Of a stretch of DNA of 64,000 nt, positions 53,820 through 62,864 are shown piece after piece. Each line of letters opens with the position of its first letter. Positions within the stretch are counted from its first letter, which is position 1. Below the pieces are notes generated by a model. The model ran no database searches and was not told where the DNA came from. It saw only the letters and a program-made list of their open reading frames with translations. Source of the DNA: Alphaproteobacteria bacterium (GTDB lineage: Bacteria > Pseudomonadota > Alphaproteobacteria > Rhizobiales > CAJQND01). The DNA is taken from NCBI GenBank assembly GCA_024227565.1, contig JAAEUE010000008.1, positions 1-64,000 of the forward strand. The letters run 5' to 3'. Position numbers and translations under genes: made by a program.

Positions 53820-54881
53820 TTAGTACTCGATGACCATGCCGCCGAATGAGATCCCGGCTGATGTTCCAAGCAGCATAACCTTGTCGCCGCGTTTCACCGC
53901 GCCGGAGGAGACGGCCTGGTCAAGCGCATGGGGGATCGAGGTCGCGATCTGGTTGCCGAACTGCTTGAAAATCAGCACCATCTTATTGGGATCAAAACCA
54001 ATAAGATCCTGAACCACCCCAAGCGCGTGGTGGCTCGCCTGGTGAAGAATTGCAGCGTCCAGCGTACCCACACTCAGTTTTGCCTGCTGGCACAATTCGC
54101 CAACAAACGCGGGAAGATGGTTCACCACGCATTCCAGCGCTTCTGGACCGTCCATTTTAAACGTTGTTGCGTCTTGAAACCGATCGGCCTCGCGCGTTGC
54201 GTTGATGCGCGTGCCTCCCGCCTCCAGTCGGCAAGTGTCCTGGAACGTGCCGTACGTATTCATCCGGCTCGATAGGATCCGCGCACCGTCGCCTGAAGGT
54301 GACGGGGCAACAACCACCGCTGCGGCGCCGTCGCCAAAAATTGCCGCAGCTTCCGGATTGGACCAGTCGAGACCACAAGATGCGATGTCAGAAGAGACGA
54401 TCAACACACATTTGTAACGCCCCATCGCGATAGCGTCAGCGACCGTATCGAAGGCCGTTACAAAGCTGAGGCAGGTCGAATTAACATCGAAAGCCGCAAT
54501 GCCGGACCGGCCAAGTCCCAGTTTGTTTTGAACCAGGACTGCTGTTGAAGGAATGGGCTGTTCGCCCACGCCGCAGGCGGCCACAATGCAGTCGATGTCA
54601 TCCACATTCAGCCCAGCCTTCGCCAGCGCGTCACGGCCCGCCTCAGCGGCCATGAAAGACGTGCTCTCATCTGGTGCGGCGTAGTGGCGTTTCTCGATAC
54701 CAAACAAACGTTGTGTCCATCCGGCGCGTTTGCCGAGCCGGGCATCGATCTCAGTCGAGGCAATGGTGGTTCTTGGTACGTAAGAGCCGGTCGCCAGGAT
54801 TTTCACACATCGCTGCAGATGCGGCTGAAACTCTGCCTGACCGGTGCAATCGATTTTATTCGTTTCAAATGCTGCGCCCAT
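53820..54881 (-). CDS. KAS III-like (3-oxoacyl-ACP synthase III family) condensing enzyme
   Basis: A 353-residue thiolase-fold condensing enzyme with the Cys-His-Asn triad: Cys137 in FDVNSTCLSFV, His280 in ILHQASHHALG and Asn310 in QFGNQIATS. It differs from housekeeping FabH in the active-site surroundings, so it likely joins acyl units for a special product, as OleA- and ChlB-like enzymes do. It is the first gene of the operon, with AAAGGA 8 nt before the ATG. A promoter and candidate TetR operators lie just upstream. Confidence 0.86.
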   Translation of the reverse strand: MGAAFETNKIDCTGQAEFQPHLQRCVKILATGSYVPRTTIASTEIDARLGKRAGWTQRLFGIEKRHYAAPDESTSFMAAEAGRDALAKAGLNVDDIDCIVAACGVGEQPIPSTAVLVQNKLGLGRSGIAAFDVNSTCLSFVTAFDTVADAIAMGRYKCVLIVSSDIASCGLDWSNPEAAAIFGDGAAAVVVAPSPSGDGARILSSRMNTYGTFQDTCRLEAGGTRINATREADRFQDATTFKMDGPEALECVVNHLPAFVGELCQQAKLSVGTLDAAILHQASHHALGVVQDLIGFDPNKMVLIFKQFGNQIATSIPHALDQAVSSGAVKRGDKVMLLGTSAGISFGGMVIEY

Positions 54882-54951
54882 GGTCCGATCCTTTAACTTA
54901 AAAACGATTCGTGCCGCACCGAACCATCAGAGGGAGGAATTGGCATCGCTC

Positions 54952-55031
54952 TAATTAATCGGTGTTTAGAATAAAATAGATATATTCAGGTTCGCGTCAA
55001 TGAAAAATTAGACACTGATTAATTAATCAGT
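54952..55031. promoter_or_regulatory. Candidate TetR-type operators
   Basis: A perfect 18-bp palindrome, ACTGATTAATTAATCAGT, lies at 55014-55031, just before the TetR gene. A related site, TAATTAATCGGTGT at 54952-54965, matches the complement of ACACTGATTAATTA (55012-55025) at 13 of 14 positions and sits at the predicted start of the divergent operon. The two copies flank the operon promoter, which fits repression of both directions by the TetR protein. Confidence 0.7.
54973..55000 (-). promoter_or_regulatory. Candidate sigma-70-type promoter of the biosynthetic operon
   Basis: On the minus strand TTGACG (54995-55000) is followed after 16 nt by TATTTT (54973-54978). Transcription would begin a few bases later, close to the operator-like sequence at 54952-54965, and run into the KAS III gene. 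Confidence 0.5.
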
Positions 55032-55061
55032 TAATTAAGCCTTTTTGGTTTGGATTGGAAT

Positions 55062-55667
55062 ATGGCTAGAAGAACAGATCATACCGCTGAGGAACTGAGG
55101 GCGCTGATCCTCAACGCTGCTGAACAGATCATCGTTGAGCAAGGCGCAAGCGCGCTTTCAACGCGCGCGGTCGCCCGGCAGATCGGATACACGACCGGAA
55201 CCCTCTATCAGCACTTCGAAGACATTCATGACATTGTGCTAAACGTTAATGCGCGCACAATGCAGGGGCTTGTGGAGGCTTTGGTGAAGGCATCCAAATC
55301 TCTGCCTGAGGCACCGGTCGAGCAGATTCACGGCTACGCTGATGTCTATTTGACCTACATCGAGGAAAATCAAAACGCGTGGGACGCCATGTTCTCCAGG
55401 CGCCGGGAGCCCGGGGAACGCGCCCCCGAATGGTATCAGGCACATATTGATAAGTTGGTTGGGATGGTGGAGACCTGTTTTGCCGCGCTCAACCGGGACG
55501 GGGCAGCGACAAGTCCTGACGCTGCAGCGCGCATGTTGTGGGCGAGCGTCCATGGTGTTTGCGCACTGGAGACCACGGGACGTCTAGGACTGATCATGCG
55601 TAATGATCTCAATCCATTGGTGCACAGCTTGGTTGACGTCCACCTCGCGGCTTTCCAGTGCGTTTAA
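55062..55667 (+). CDS. TetR/AcrR family regulator
   Basis: A 201-residue regulator. The N-terminal helix-turn-helix runs LSTRAVARQIGYTTGTLYQH with FEDIHDIV after it, and the C-terminal ligand domain (TetR_C_33-like) ends near HLAAFQCV. It is divergent from the seven-gene operon and next to an 18-bp palindrome, so it probably represses the operon and itself until a pathway metabolite or acyl ligand binds. The ATG at 55062 (MARRTDHTAEELR) is preferred to a start at 55050. Confidence 0.9.
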   Translation: MARRTDHTAEELRALILNAAEQIIVEQGASALSTRAVARQIGYTTGTLYQHFEDIHDIVLNVNARTMQGLVEALVKASKSLPEAPVEQIHGYADVYLTYIEENQNAWDAMFSRRREPGERAPEWYQAHIDKLVGMVETCFAALNRDGAATSPDAAARMLWASVHGVCALETTGRLGLIMRNDLNPLVHSLVDVHLAAFQCV

Positions 55668-55697
55668 TTTTGCAAACCAGAAATATTGCGTTCCGGC

Positions 55698-56126
55698 TCA
55701 ATCCATCTCAATTTTACCGCTACGATTTTTCTTGATGGAACCGCGCTTGGCCTTTCCATCAAGCCTTCGTTTCTTGGAACCCAAGGTAGGCCTTGTTGCA
55801 ATGCGCCTCCGGGGGACATGGGACGCCTGCCGAATAATTTCTTTTAGCCGTTCCAAGGCATCGCGGCGATTGGCTTCTTGAGTGCGGTGGCGCTCGGCAA
55901 TCAGAACAAGTTCGCCGTCCTTTGTAAGGCGCGTGTCGCCGCTGTTCAGAATTTTCGATCGCACCCGTTCGGGCAGAGATCTTGACTGGCGCACATTGAA
56001 CCTGAGTTGAACCGCGGTCGCCACGCTGTTGACATTTTGCCCTCCTGGTCCACTCGACCGGATGAACTTTTCCTCAAATTCATCGTCGAAGAGCGAAATA
56101 TCATCTGTGATCTGAATATGGGCCAT
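55698..56126 (-). CDS. arfB: Alternative ribosome-rescue factor ArfB
   Basis: A 142-residue single-domain release factor. The catalytic GGQ is seen in FIRSSGPGGQNVNSVATAV, and the C-terminal tail is highly basic (GSKKRRLDGKAKRGSIKKN), the part that enters the mRNA channel of stalled ribosomes. It hydrolyses peptidyl-tRNA on non-stop complexes, backing up SmpB/tmRNA. The start is MAHIQITDD at 56126, two codons after an alternative at 56132. Confidence 0.93.
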   Translation of the reverse strand: MAHIQITDDISLFDDEFEEKFIRSSGPGGQNVNSVATAVQLRFNVRQSRSLPERVRSKILNSGDTRLTKDGELVLIAERHRTQEANRRDALERLKEIIRQASHVPRRRIATRPTLGSKKRRLDGKAKRGSIKKNRSGKIEMD

Positions 56127-56218
56127 GCCCACGTTCTCTATCAGAGTTTCGCTCGGGACGTGAACAAATGCGCGCTTGCTGCTGACAACCGCGCAGGGCA
56201 GAGCCGGCGCTCAGCCCG

Positions 56219-57988
56219 CTATTCGCCGGCCTCTGGAGGGGCGACGATGACTTGATTGCGTCCGGCCTCCTTTGCCTGGTAGAGCGCACGGTCGGCCCTG
56301 ACGAGGGCGTTTTCGTAGCGCTTATCTCGTTGGTCAGATTGTGTAACACCGATACTCACCGACACTTGAATTTTCGGATTACCGGCGCAAAATTGGCGAC
56401 TATGAACGGCTTCACGGACTCTTTCTGCTGTTGAGAACGCGCCCCCCATGCTGGTTTCCGGCAGAAATGCAGCGAACTCCTCGCCGCCATACCGGCACAC
56501 CACATCGGGATCGCGCAGTTCGTCGGCCAGAACCCCGGCCAGTTCCTTCAAGACAACATCACCTGTTACATGGCCATAGGTGTCGTTGATGCGCTTGAAG
56601 TGATCGACGTCGATCAGCAGCACCGACATGACCCCACCATAGCGGCCTACACGTTCATGTTCCTGCGCAATCCGGTCCAAGAATGAGCGCCGGTTTGACA
56701 AGCCAGTCAAAGCATCTGTTACGGAGAGCCTTTCCAATTCGTGCTCTCGCCGCTTTGCGTCGGTGATATCTACTCTGATTCCGACGGTGCCGCCGTCTCT
56801 CGTCTTGCGCTCTTCGATGCGCAGCCATCTTCGATCATCAAGGCGCTGTTCCAGAGGGTCGCCTGGGTTCCTGTGGGCCTCGATCCTGTGTTTGATCCAG
56901 GCCTCCTCATTGCCGATGGCTTCCTGGTATTGACCACGCTCCACCCCGTCTCTGATGAGTTCATCAAAGGTCGTCCCTTGGACTATCAAGTGAGCGCTTT
57001 TTGGATAGATCGCACGATATTGTTCATTGAACAGTTGAAGGGCATCTTCGTGGTCAAAGTAGGCAAATCCATCAGGAATGGCGCTGACGGCGTCCGTAAG
57101 CCTGGTTTCCGACGCAATCAACTCCCGCTCGATCTTTCTTTGGTTTGAGACATCTACGACAAGTGCCACAAAACCGCGGATGGCCCCCATTTCATCCATA
57201 TCGGGCACATAGGAAATTTCCACGGCCCGGGTGACCCCATCAGGATACTTGATCTCAGCGCGTTTCTTAACCTTCTGCCCCGTCAGCGCCTTGTTAATGC
57301 AAGGCAGAACGATCTGGCTCGCCGTGGGACCGAGCACATCTTCAAACCTGGTGCCAATGAGGTCTTCCCGTTTCCGGTCGTACCATTTCTCAGCGGTTGA
57401 ATTGACAAACCGCAAGGTGTGATCGGCACTCACATAATTGACCAATTCGGGCAATGAGTGGGCGATTAGGTTCAGCAGACTCTCATTTGCCGCGGTCTTT
57501 CGGTGAACCTGCTCGCGCTCAGTGACGTCCCGTATCGCACCAAGGTATCCAATCACTCGACCTCCACTGTTGCGCAACGGAGTTCCTATGGTTTCACCAG
57601 AAAAGACGCCCCCGTCCTTTTTGCGGTATTTCACTTGATAGGGGGCAAGTTGTTCTTCAGCAGTCAGGTTGAACCGGGCTCGCCCTTGGATTTCAAACTC
57701 TTCCTTGCTCTCGTAAAGCAATGCGGTTTGTGCCCCGACCAACTCTTCTTTGCTGTATCCAAACAATTCGGAAAGTCCAGGATTGCTGATCTGGATCGTT
57801 CGATTTTGATCAGCAATCGCCAAGCCGTCCGGCAGACAGTCAAAAACACTCCTGAAAAGCTCGACGTTTCTGCGTTGCTCATTGAGTTCGGTTTGCAGGC
57901 GCTCGTTTTCCTGAAGCAGGGAAACCACAAGTGGATCAGGCTGGCGAGCAGGTTCTGGCTCGGTATCGGAGGCCAGTTGAAGCTTCAT
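56219..57988 (-). CDS. Diguanylate cyclase with three PAS domains
   Basis: A 589-residue soluble signalling enzyme. After a coiled-coil-like N-terminus (LQENERLQTELNEQRRNVEL) come three PAS units: residues ~40-160, ~170-290 and ~295-425. The third resembles the PAS-7 type. The C-terminal GGDEF domain has the active sequence RYGGEEF and an inhibitory-site RDPD exactly five residues before it, so it should make cyclic di-GMP and be feedback-inhibited. The ATG at 57988 has AGAGGA upstream. The sensed ligand is unknown. Confidence 0.92.
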   Translation of the reverse strand: MKLQLASDTEPEPARQPDPLVVSLLQENERLQTELNEQRRNVELFRSVFDCLPDGLAIADQNRTIQISNPGLSELFGYSKEELVGAQTALLYESKEEFEIQGRARFNLTAEEQLAPYQVKYRKKDGGVFSGETIGTPLRNSGGRVIGYLGAIRDVTEREQVHRKTAANESLLNLIAHSLPELVNYVSADHTLRFVNSTAEKWYDRKREDLIGTRFEDVLGPTASQIVLPCINKALTGQKVKKRAEIKYPDGVTRAVEISYVPDMDEMGAIRGFVALVVDVSNQRKIERELIASETRLTDAVSAIPDGFAYFDHEDALQLFNEQYRAIYPKSAHLIVQGTTFDELIRDGVERGQYQEAIGNEEAWIKHRIEAHRNPGDPLEQRLDDRRWLRIEERKTRDGGTVGIRVDITDAKRREHELERLSVTDALTGLSNRRSFLDRIAQEHERVGRYGGVMSVLLIDVDHFKRINDTYGHVTGDVVLKELAGVLADELRDPDVVCRYGGEEFAAFLPETSMGGAFSTAERVREAVHSRQFCAGNPKIQVSVSIGVTQSDQRDKRYENALVRADRALYQAKEAGRNQVIVAPPEAGE

Positions 57989-58287
57989 GATTGTCCTCTC
58001 GTTGGCCAATTGAGTTTGACGGTAGCAGCAGACAACCAGATCGTGCGATCCAGGCGCCTGAGACGACCGCGAGCGCGCTGGCACGGACAGATTATCGGGG
58101 TCGTGCGGAGACGCTTGGGTCAAGATTTTGGAGGGAAGGCCTAATGCTCTCAAGGACGCTCTTCATGTGCGTCTGAGCCCGCAGGTTCAGAGGCTAGCGC
58201 CTATGCGTAAACTAATTGTGTCTGCAAAACGAAAATGTAGAGATATTGGTGCGCGCACGGTGCAGTTTTCGGCCTGCTTGACCGGGC

Positions 58288-59106
58288 CTATCGGTCTTCC
58301 CATTCCGGGGAGCGCTTCTCCATGAACGCGCCGATGCCTTCTTCAGCGTCTCGGAACATCATGTTCTCTACCATAACGTCCGAGCAGTACTGATAGGCAT
58401 CAGCCAATGGCATGTCCCGTTGGCGGTAGAATGCTTCTTTGCCTTTGGCCACCACAGCCATGGATTTGGACGCCACCGTTTGGGCCAGGGCGTCTGTTTC
58501 GCCGCGCAGGTCTTCGGGCGCAACCACCTTGTTGACCAACCCAAACCGGAACGCCGCATCCGCATCCATCATGTCGCCGGTCAGCAGCATCTCCATCATG
58601 TGCTTGCGCGACATGGTCCGAGAAATCGCCACCATTGGCGTTGAGCAGAACAGCCCGATATTGACGCCGGGCGTGCAGAACCTGGCTTCGGACGAAGAAA
58701 CAACCAAATCGCAACTTGCCGCCAACTGGCACCCGGCAGCGCTGGCAATGCCGGCCACCTCGGCGATCACCGGTTTCGGGCTGTAGACCACGGTTTGCAT
58801 GACTTTCGAGCAGGTGGCCATGAGCCATTCGAAATACTTCCGGCCACGGTCTTCATCCTGGCGCCGGGCTGAGACCTCTTTTAAATCATGGCCGGCGGAA
58901 AAGGCAGGGCCGTTGCCGGAGATGACGATGACCCGCACATCGGCATTGCTCTTTGCCGCATCAAGGCTCTCTTGAAGTGCAGCGAGCATAGCTTCGGAAA
59001 GTGCATTGCGGGCCTTTGGCCGGTTCAAGGTTAGCCGCAACACCCCGTCTTCGAGCTCACCGAGCAAGATGGTTTCAGCTGCGACGTCTGGAGATTGAAT
59101 GTTCAT
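58288..59106 (-). CDS. Enoyl-CoA hydratase/isomerase family protein (ECHDC3-like)
   Basis: A 272-residue crotonase-fold protein. The oxyanion segments AFSAGHDLKEVS and AGIASAAGCQLAASCDLVV are present. Where hydratases have catalytic glutamates, this sequence reads VNIGLFCSTPMVAISRTMSR, as in ECHDC3-type proteins, so classical hydratase activity is doubtful. The start at 59106 gives MNIQSPDVAAE; the upstream frame overlaps the divergent thioesterase gene region. Confidence 0.85.
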   Translation of the reverse strand: MNIQSPDVAAETILLGELEDGVLRLTLNRPKARNALSEAMLAALQESLDAAKSNADVRVIVISGNGPAFSAGHDLKEVSARRQDEDRGRKYFEWLMATCSKVMQTVVYSPKPVIAEVAGIASAAGCQLAASCDLVVSSSEARFCTPGVNIGLFCSTPMVAISRTMSRKHMMEMLLTGDMMDADAAFRFGLVNKVVAPEDLRGETDALAQTVASKSMAVVAKGKEAFYRQRDMPLADAYQYCSDVMVENMMFRDAEEGIGAFMEKRSPEWEDR

Positions 59107-59248
59107 TGGCAGGGCTCCGGAGGGCGATGCTTGATGTTGAGGATAAGTACGACAGTTTTGCCCACATCGCAAAAGGGATGTTGAGGCATCTTGCACCCGT
59201 TTGGCCCTGGGGTTACCTGTTTTTGATCCAGAACCAACGGAACGCCTC

Positions 59249-59692
59249 ATGTCTATGCAAGATCGCCCATTAAAATGGAACGCCGATCAGGTCATCGCCT
59301 GGCTCAGAAGAGAATTTCCACAAGCTTTCCTCCATGGCGGCGATTTTCAGATTGAAAACCTGGAGCCGGGGCAGGCGCGGGTGAGGGCTGTGCTCGACGA
59401 CACGGCGCTGCGGCCCGGCGGCACCGTCATGGGTCCGGCCATGATGAAGGTTGCCGACGTGAGCTGCTACGTTCACCTGCTGGGCCACGATGGCGAGCAG
59501 GCTGCGCATTCGGTGACGACCAATATGGCAATGAGTTTTCTGCGTAAGCCGGAGCCGGGAGATATTGTGTGCGAAATCAAGACGTTGAAACATGGCCGGA
59601 CATTGGTTGTGATGGACTTGAAGATCTATTCTGCGGCGTCGAATGATTTAATCGCCAATGCCGAAATGACGTATTACAACGCTGTGAGGTAA
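59249..59692 (+). CDS. PaaI family hotdog thioesterase
   Basis: A 147-residue hotdog-fold protein. GGTVMGPAMMKVADVSCYVH forms the central helix region where PaaI enzymes keep the catalytic acid, and VTTNMAMSFLRKPEPGDIVC is the following strand pair. It likely cleaves acyl-CoA thioesters. It is divergent from the ECHDC3-like gene and is followed by the ribosomal protein promoter. Confidence 0.86.
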   Translation: MSMQDRPLKWNADQVIAWLRREFPQAFLHGGDFQIENLEPGQARVRAVLDDTALRPGGTVMGPAMMKVADVSCYVHLLGHDGEQAAHSVTTNMAMSFLRKPEPGDIVCEIKTLKHGRTLVVMDLKIYSAASNDLIANAEMTYYNAVR

Positions 59693-59746
59693 TATAATAC
59701 CGCATATGTAAACGCTTGAATTTGCGTAATTATTGCCGATTTTGTG

Positions 59747-59774
59747 TTGACATACACAGTGGCACGCCTTAGAA
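59747..59774 (+). promoter_or_regulatory. Promoter of rplM-rpsI
   Basis: TTGACA (59747-59752), a 16-nt spacer and TTAGAA (59769-59774) form a good housekeeping-type promoter about 75 bp upstream of rplM. No other candidate in the 159-bp gap is as strong. Confidence 0.65.
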
Positions 59775-59851
59775 CCCGCTGCGAACGTGACGGGCAACGT
59801 GCCAGGACACGATAAACGAATTCAAACTCTGTAACCTTCAGGACCAAACCC

Positions 59852-60316
59852 ATGAAGACCTATTCTGCGAAACCCGCAGAGGTGGAAAAGAAGTGGCTGC
59901 TGATTGATGCCGACGGCCTGGTCGTCGGCCGCCTGGCAGCGCTCGTGGCCACCCGCCTGCGCGGCAAGCACAAGCCCAGCTACACCCCCCACATCGATTG
60001 TGGTGACAACATCATTGTGGTGAACGCGGAAAAAGCCGTGTTTACCGGCAACAAACGTACCGACAAAACCTACTACCGGCATACTGGCTACCCAGGTGGC
60101 ATCAAGTCGATCACGGCAGACAAGGTGCTTGATGGCAGGTTCCCCGAGCGGGTCATCGAAATGGCCGTTCGGCGGATGATGCCAGGTGGCCCGTTGAGCC
60201 GCGCTCAGTTGAAGAACTTGAAGATTTATGGCGGAACCGATCATCCGCACGATGCACAAAAGCCTGAGCCACTGGATGTTGCCAGCTTCAACGGCAAGAA
60301 CAAGAGGGCAATGTAA
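59852..60316 (+). CDS. rplM: 50S ribosomal protein L13
   Basis: A 154-residue L13 with [20 protein letters not shown] near residue 22, [18 protein letters not shown], and the hallmark [20 protein letters not shown]. It binds 23S rRNA early in assembly. rpsI follows after 2 nt, the conserved pair, with a shared terminator after rpsI. Confidence 0.98.
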   Translation: MKTYSAKPAEVEKKWLLIDADGLVVGRLAALVATRLRGKHKPSYTPHIDCGDNIIVVNAEKAVFTGNKRTDKTYYRHTGYPGGIKSITADKVLDGRFPERVIEMAVRRMMPGGPLSRAQLKNLKIYGGTDHPHDAQKPEPLDVASFNGKNKRAM

Positions 60317-60318
60317 TC

Positions 60319-60804
60319 ATGTCTGACACAGAAACAACAACACTGTCCGATCTTGGCGATGCCATGGGTGTCACACCTGCCGAAGCTCCGGCGGTTGTTG
60401 AGCCCAAGATCGATGAACACGGCCGTTCTTATGCCACCGGCAAGCGGAAGGACGCTGTTGCCCGCGTCTGGATCAAGCGCGGTAGCGGTGTGGTCACCGT
60501 CAACGGCAAAGAGATGAACGCATATTTCGCTCGCCCGGCCTTGCAGATGATCCTGCGTCAGCCTTTAGAGGCAGCTGACCGCGCCACTCAGTTCGATGTG
60601 GTATGTACAGTGACCGGCGGAGGCCTGTCTGGCCAGGCGGGTGCGGTACGTCATGGTATTTCACGCGCGCTGACGTTCTTTGAGCCTGAGCTTCGATCAG
60701 TCTTGAAGAAAGGTGGCTTCCTGACCCGCGATTCGCGCGTTGTGGAACGAAAAAAGTATGGTCGGCGCAAAGCCCGCAGAAGTTTCCAGTTCTCCAAGCG
60801 CTAA
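60319..60804 (+). CDS. rpsI: 30S ribosomal protein S9
   Basis: A 161-residue S9. The core runs from [20 protein letters not shown] to the C-terminal [17 protein letters not shown], whose final Lys-Arg reaches the P-site tRNA. The first ~30 residues are an acidic extension common in alphaproteobacteria. It is translated with rplM from one mRNA. Confidence 0.98.
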   Translation: MSDTETTTLSDLGDAMGVTPAEAPAVVEPKIDEHGRSYATGKRKDAVARVWIKRGSGVVTVNGKEMNAYFARPALQMILRQPLEAADRATQFDVVCTVTGGGLSGQAGAVRHGISRALTFFEPELRSVLKKGGFLTRDSRVVERKKYGRRKARRSFQFSKR

Positions 60805-60831
60805 AGCGCATTCAGCGGAAAATTGGCAAAC

Positions 60832-60867
60832 AAAAAGGCGCCGGGCTTCATGCTTCGGCGCCTTTTT
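60832..60867 (+). terminator. Rho-independent terminator after rpsI
   Basis: A perfect 12-bp stem (AAAAAGGCGCCG / CGGCGCCTTTTT) with a 12-nt loop, 27 nt past the rpsI stop and ending in a T-run. The A-run on the other side means it could also stop the short minus-strand gene beginning at 61127. Confidence 0.9.
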
Positions 60868-60890
60868 TGTTGCTCTGGCGGGGTTTGGTG

Positions 60891-61127
60891 CTAGCGCTTC
60901 GTGTTTTCAGGATCTGTTTTTTCTGCCGCAAAATTGTTCTTCAGCGGTTCTGCGGTGACCGGAACAATCGACAGGCTATCGGATTTGTTTTCCCAGGCCA
61001 CCCGTTGTGGCTGAGTTTCAGACACAGAGGATAACGGATCAATGTTCAATGGCTTATTTTGTTCAGCCGCAAAAACTGAGGCGCTCGTTGCGAACAATAG
61101 GGCCGAAGCAACTGAAAGCGTGCGCAT
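60891..61127 (-). CDS. Small exported protein (unrecognised)
   Basis: A 78-residue protein with a signal peptide (MRTLSVASALLFATSASVFA then AEQNK) and a polar mature part with no cysteines or domain I know. It lies between the rpsI terminator and the argC upstream region, on the opposite strand. The clear signal peptide and the absence of another gene here support coding. Confidence 0.6.
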   Translation of the reverse strand: MRTLSVASALLFATSASVFAAEQNKPLNIDPLSSVSETQPQRVAWENKSDSLSIVPVTAEPLKNNFAAEKTDPENTKR

Positions 61128-61296
61128 ATGCTGGCATCTCCAAAGGGAATGTTTGTCAGTTAACCCGTAGGGGGATCCTGGTTGTTTGTCACAACATATG
61201 TAGTCACGAATTTGGCATTAACAAGTAAACGTCACGGCGCACTTGGCGGAAACGGGGCAGCTGAGGTAAACCGGAACCACTATTTGGAGAAATATA

Positions 61297-62343
61297 ATGA
61301 CGAATAAGAAGATTAAAGTCGGCGTTGTGGGCGCATCTGGGTACACCGGATCAGACCTGGTGCGTCTGGCTGCCCGCCATCCAAATATCGAAATCAAAAC
61401 GCTTACCGCCAATACCCATGCCGGTAAGACAATGGGCGAAGTATTCCCACATTTGGGCGGCTTGGATCTACCCGCATTGGTGACCAATGACGAAGTGAAT
61501 TGGCAGGATTTGGATGCGGTTTTTTGCGGCCTGCCTCATGCCACCAGCCAGCAACTCATTTCTGGCCTTCCGAACCATCTGAAGATCATCGATATGTCTG
61601 CCGACTTCAGGCTGCGGGATGCGAACACCTATGCACAGTGGTATGGACACACCCATGCTGCGCCAGAACTGCAAAAAGAGGCGGTCTATGGGTTGAGCGA
61701 GCATTATCGCGACCAAATTGCCGGAGCCAGACTGGTGGCTTGTCCAGGGTGCTATCCCACCGCAGCGTTGATGCTTCTGCTGCCGGTCGTGAATGCCGGG
61801 GCTGTGGATGCAGAGGATTTGATTATCGATGCAAAGTCCGGGGTCTCCGGGGCTGGCCGTTCGTTGAAGCAGAATATGTTGTTTTGCGAGGCAGGTGAGG
61901 GGATGTCCTCCTACGCTGTAGGCAGTCATCGCCATGCCCCGGAAATTGAGCAGGAGTTGAGCCTGGTTGCAGGTCGCCCGGTCACCATCAATTTTACGCC
62001 CCATCTGGTGCCGATGAGCCGGTGCGAATACCTCTCGGTTTATGCGCGTCTTTCTAATGGGATGAGTGCACGTGATATCCGCGAACTTTTGATAGAGCGT
62101 TATGCAGATGAGCCGTTTGTGCGGGTATTGCCCGAAGCAACGCCTCCAGCCACCCAACATATACGCGGCTCAAACACCGCTTTGATATCCATCTTCGAGG
62201 ATCGCATTCCTGGACGTGTGATCATGTTTGCAACGCTCGACAATTTGGTAAAGGGTTCTGCCGGCCAGGCGGTGCAGAATTTCAACCTGATGTATGGCAT
62301 TGAAGAGACGACAGGCCTTGAGCAAGTGGCTCTGTTTCCGTAA
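61297..62343 (+). CDS. argC: N-acetyl-gamma-glutamyl-phosphate reductase
   Basis: A 348-residue ArgC, third step of arginine synthesis. The NADP-binding loop is VVGASGYTGSDL, and the active-site cysteine lies in ACPGCYPTAAL. HLVPMSRCEYLSVYA and the C-terminal NLVKGSAGQAVQN are also typical. Position after rplM-rpsI is a frequent alphaproteobacterial order. Normal length. Confidence 0.97.
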   Translation: MTNKKIKVGVVGASGYTGSDLVRLAARHPNIEIKTLTANTHAGKTMGEVFPHLGGLDLPALVTNDEVNWQDLDAVFCGLPHATSQQLISGLPNHLKIIDMSADFRLRDANTYAQWYGHTHAAPELQKEAVYGLSEHYRDQIAGARLVACPGCYPTAALMLLLPVVNAGAVDAEDLIIDAKSGVSGAGRSLKQNMLFCEAGEGMSSYAVGSHRHAPEIEQELSLVAGRPVTINFTPHLVPMSRCEYLSVYARLSNGMSARDIRELLIERYADEPFVRVLPEATPPATQHIRGSNTALISIFEDRIPGRVIMFATLDNLVKGSAGQAVQNFNLMYGIEETTGLEQVALFP

Positions 62344-62406
62344 AAGGGTTTGAGTCGGAATTAACCAGTAGTTGCCGCACAAACTGCGAGCGAGGCCGCC
62401 AGCACG

Positions 62407-62805
62407 ATGATGAATTTCTTGAAGCAGGTTTTCACTTGGTGGAATGGCCAGACTCTGGGCACACGATTTTTCACCTGGCGCAAAGGCGAAAAAGTGGGCG
62501 AGGACGAGTTTGGCAACGTCTACTATCGAGCGCCATCGGCGCTTCCAGCCTCGATCGCCGAGCGGCGTTGGGTCATCTACAATGGGTTAGCTGAACCATC
62601 AACCATTCCGCCTGGTTGGCATGGCTGGATGCATCACCGAGTGGACACGCCGCCCGATGGCGATTATGAAGCGCGCGATTGGCAAAAGGCTCACGAGGCT
62701 AACCATACAGGCACTGCGCAAGCTTACCGGCCGGCTGGTAGTTTGTTCAATCCACAGCCCGCTGAGGCTGAAGCCAAAGGTTATAAGGCCTGGCAGCCCG
62801 ATTAG
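62407..62805 (+). CDS. NADH:ubiquinone oxidoreductase subunit NDUFA12 family
   Basis: A 132-residue homologue of the accessory complex I subunit NDUFA12 (B17.2). Typical sequences are FFTWRKGEKVGEDEFGNVYY, RRWVIYNG and the WHGWMHHRVDTPP motif, with a C-terminal AYKAW-like YKAWQPD. It belongs to the few supernumerary subunits already present in alphaproteobacterial complex I. mlaD follows after 59 nt on the same strand, a common pairing. Confidence 0.93.
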   Translation: MMNFLKQVFTWWNGQTLGTRFFTWRKGEKVGEDEFGNVYYRAPSALPASIAERRWVIYNGLAEPSTIPPGWHGWMHHRVDTPPDGDYEARDWQKAHEANHTGTAQAYRPAGSLFNPQPAEAEAKGYKAWQPD

Positions 62806-62864
62806 GTGAATTGGCGCTCGAATCTTCGCCCGTTGCACTATGCTACCCTTGTGGGAGAGACCCG

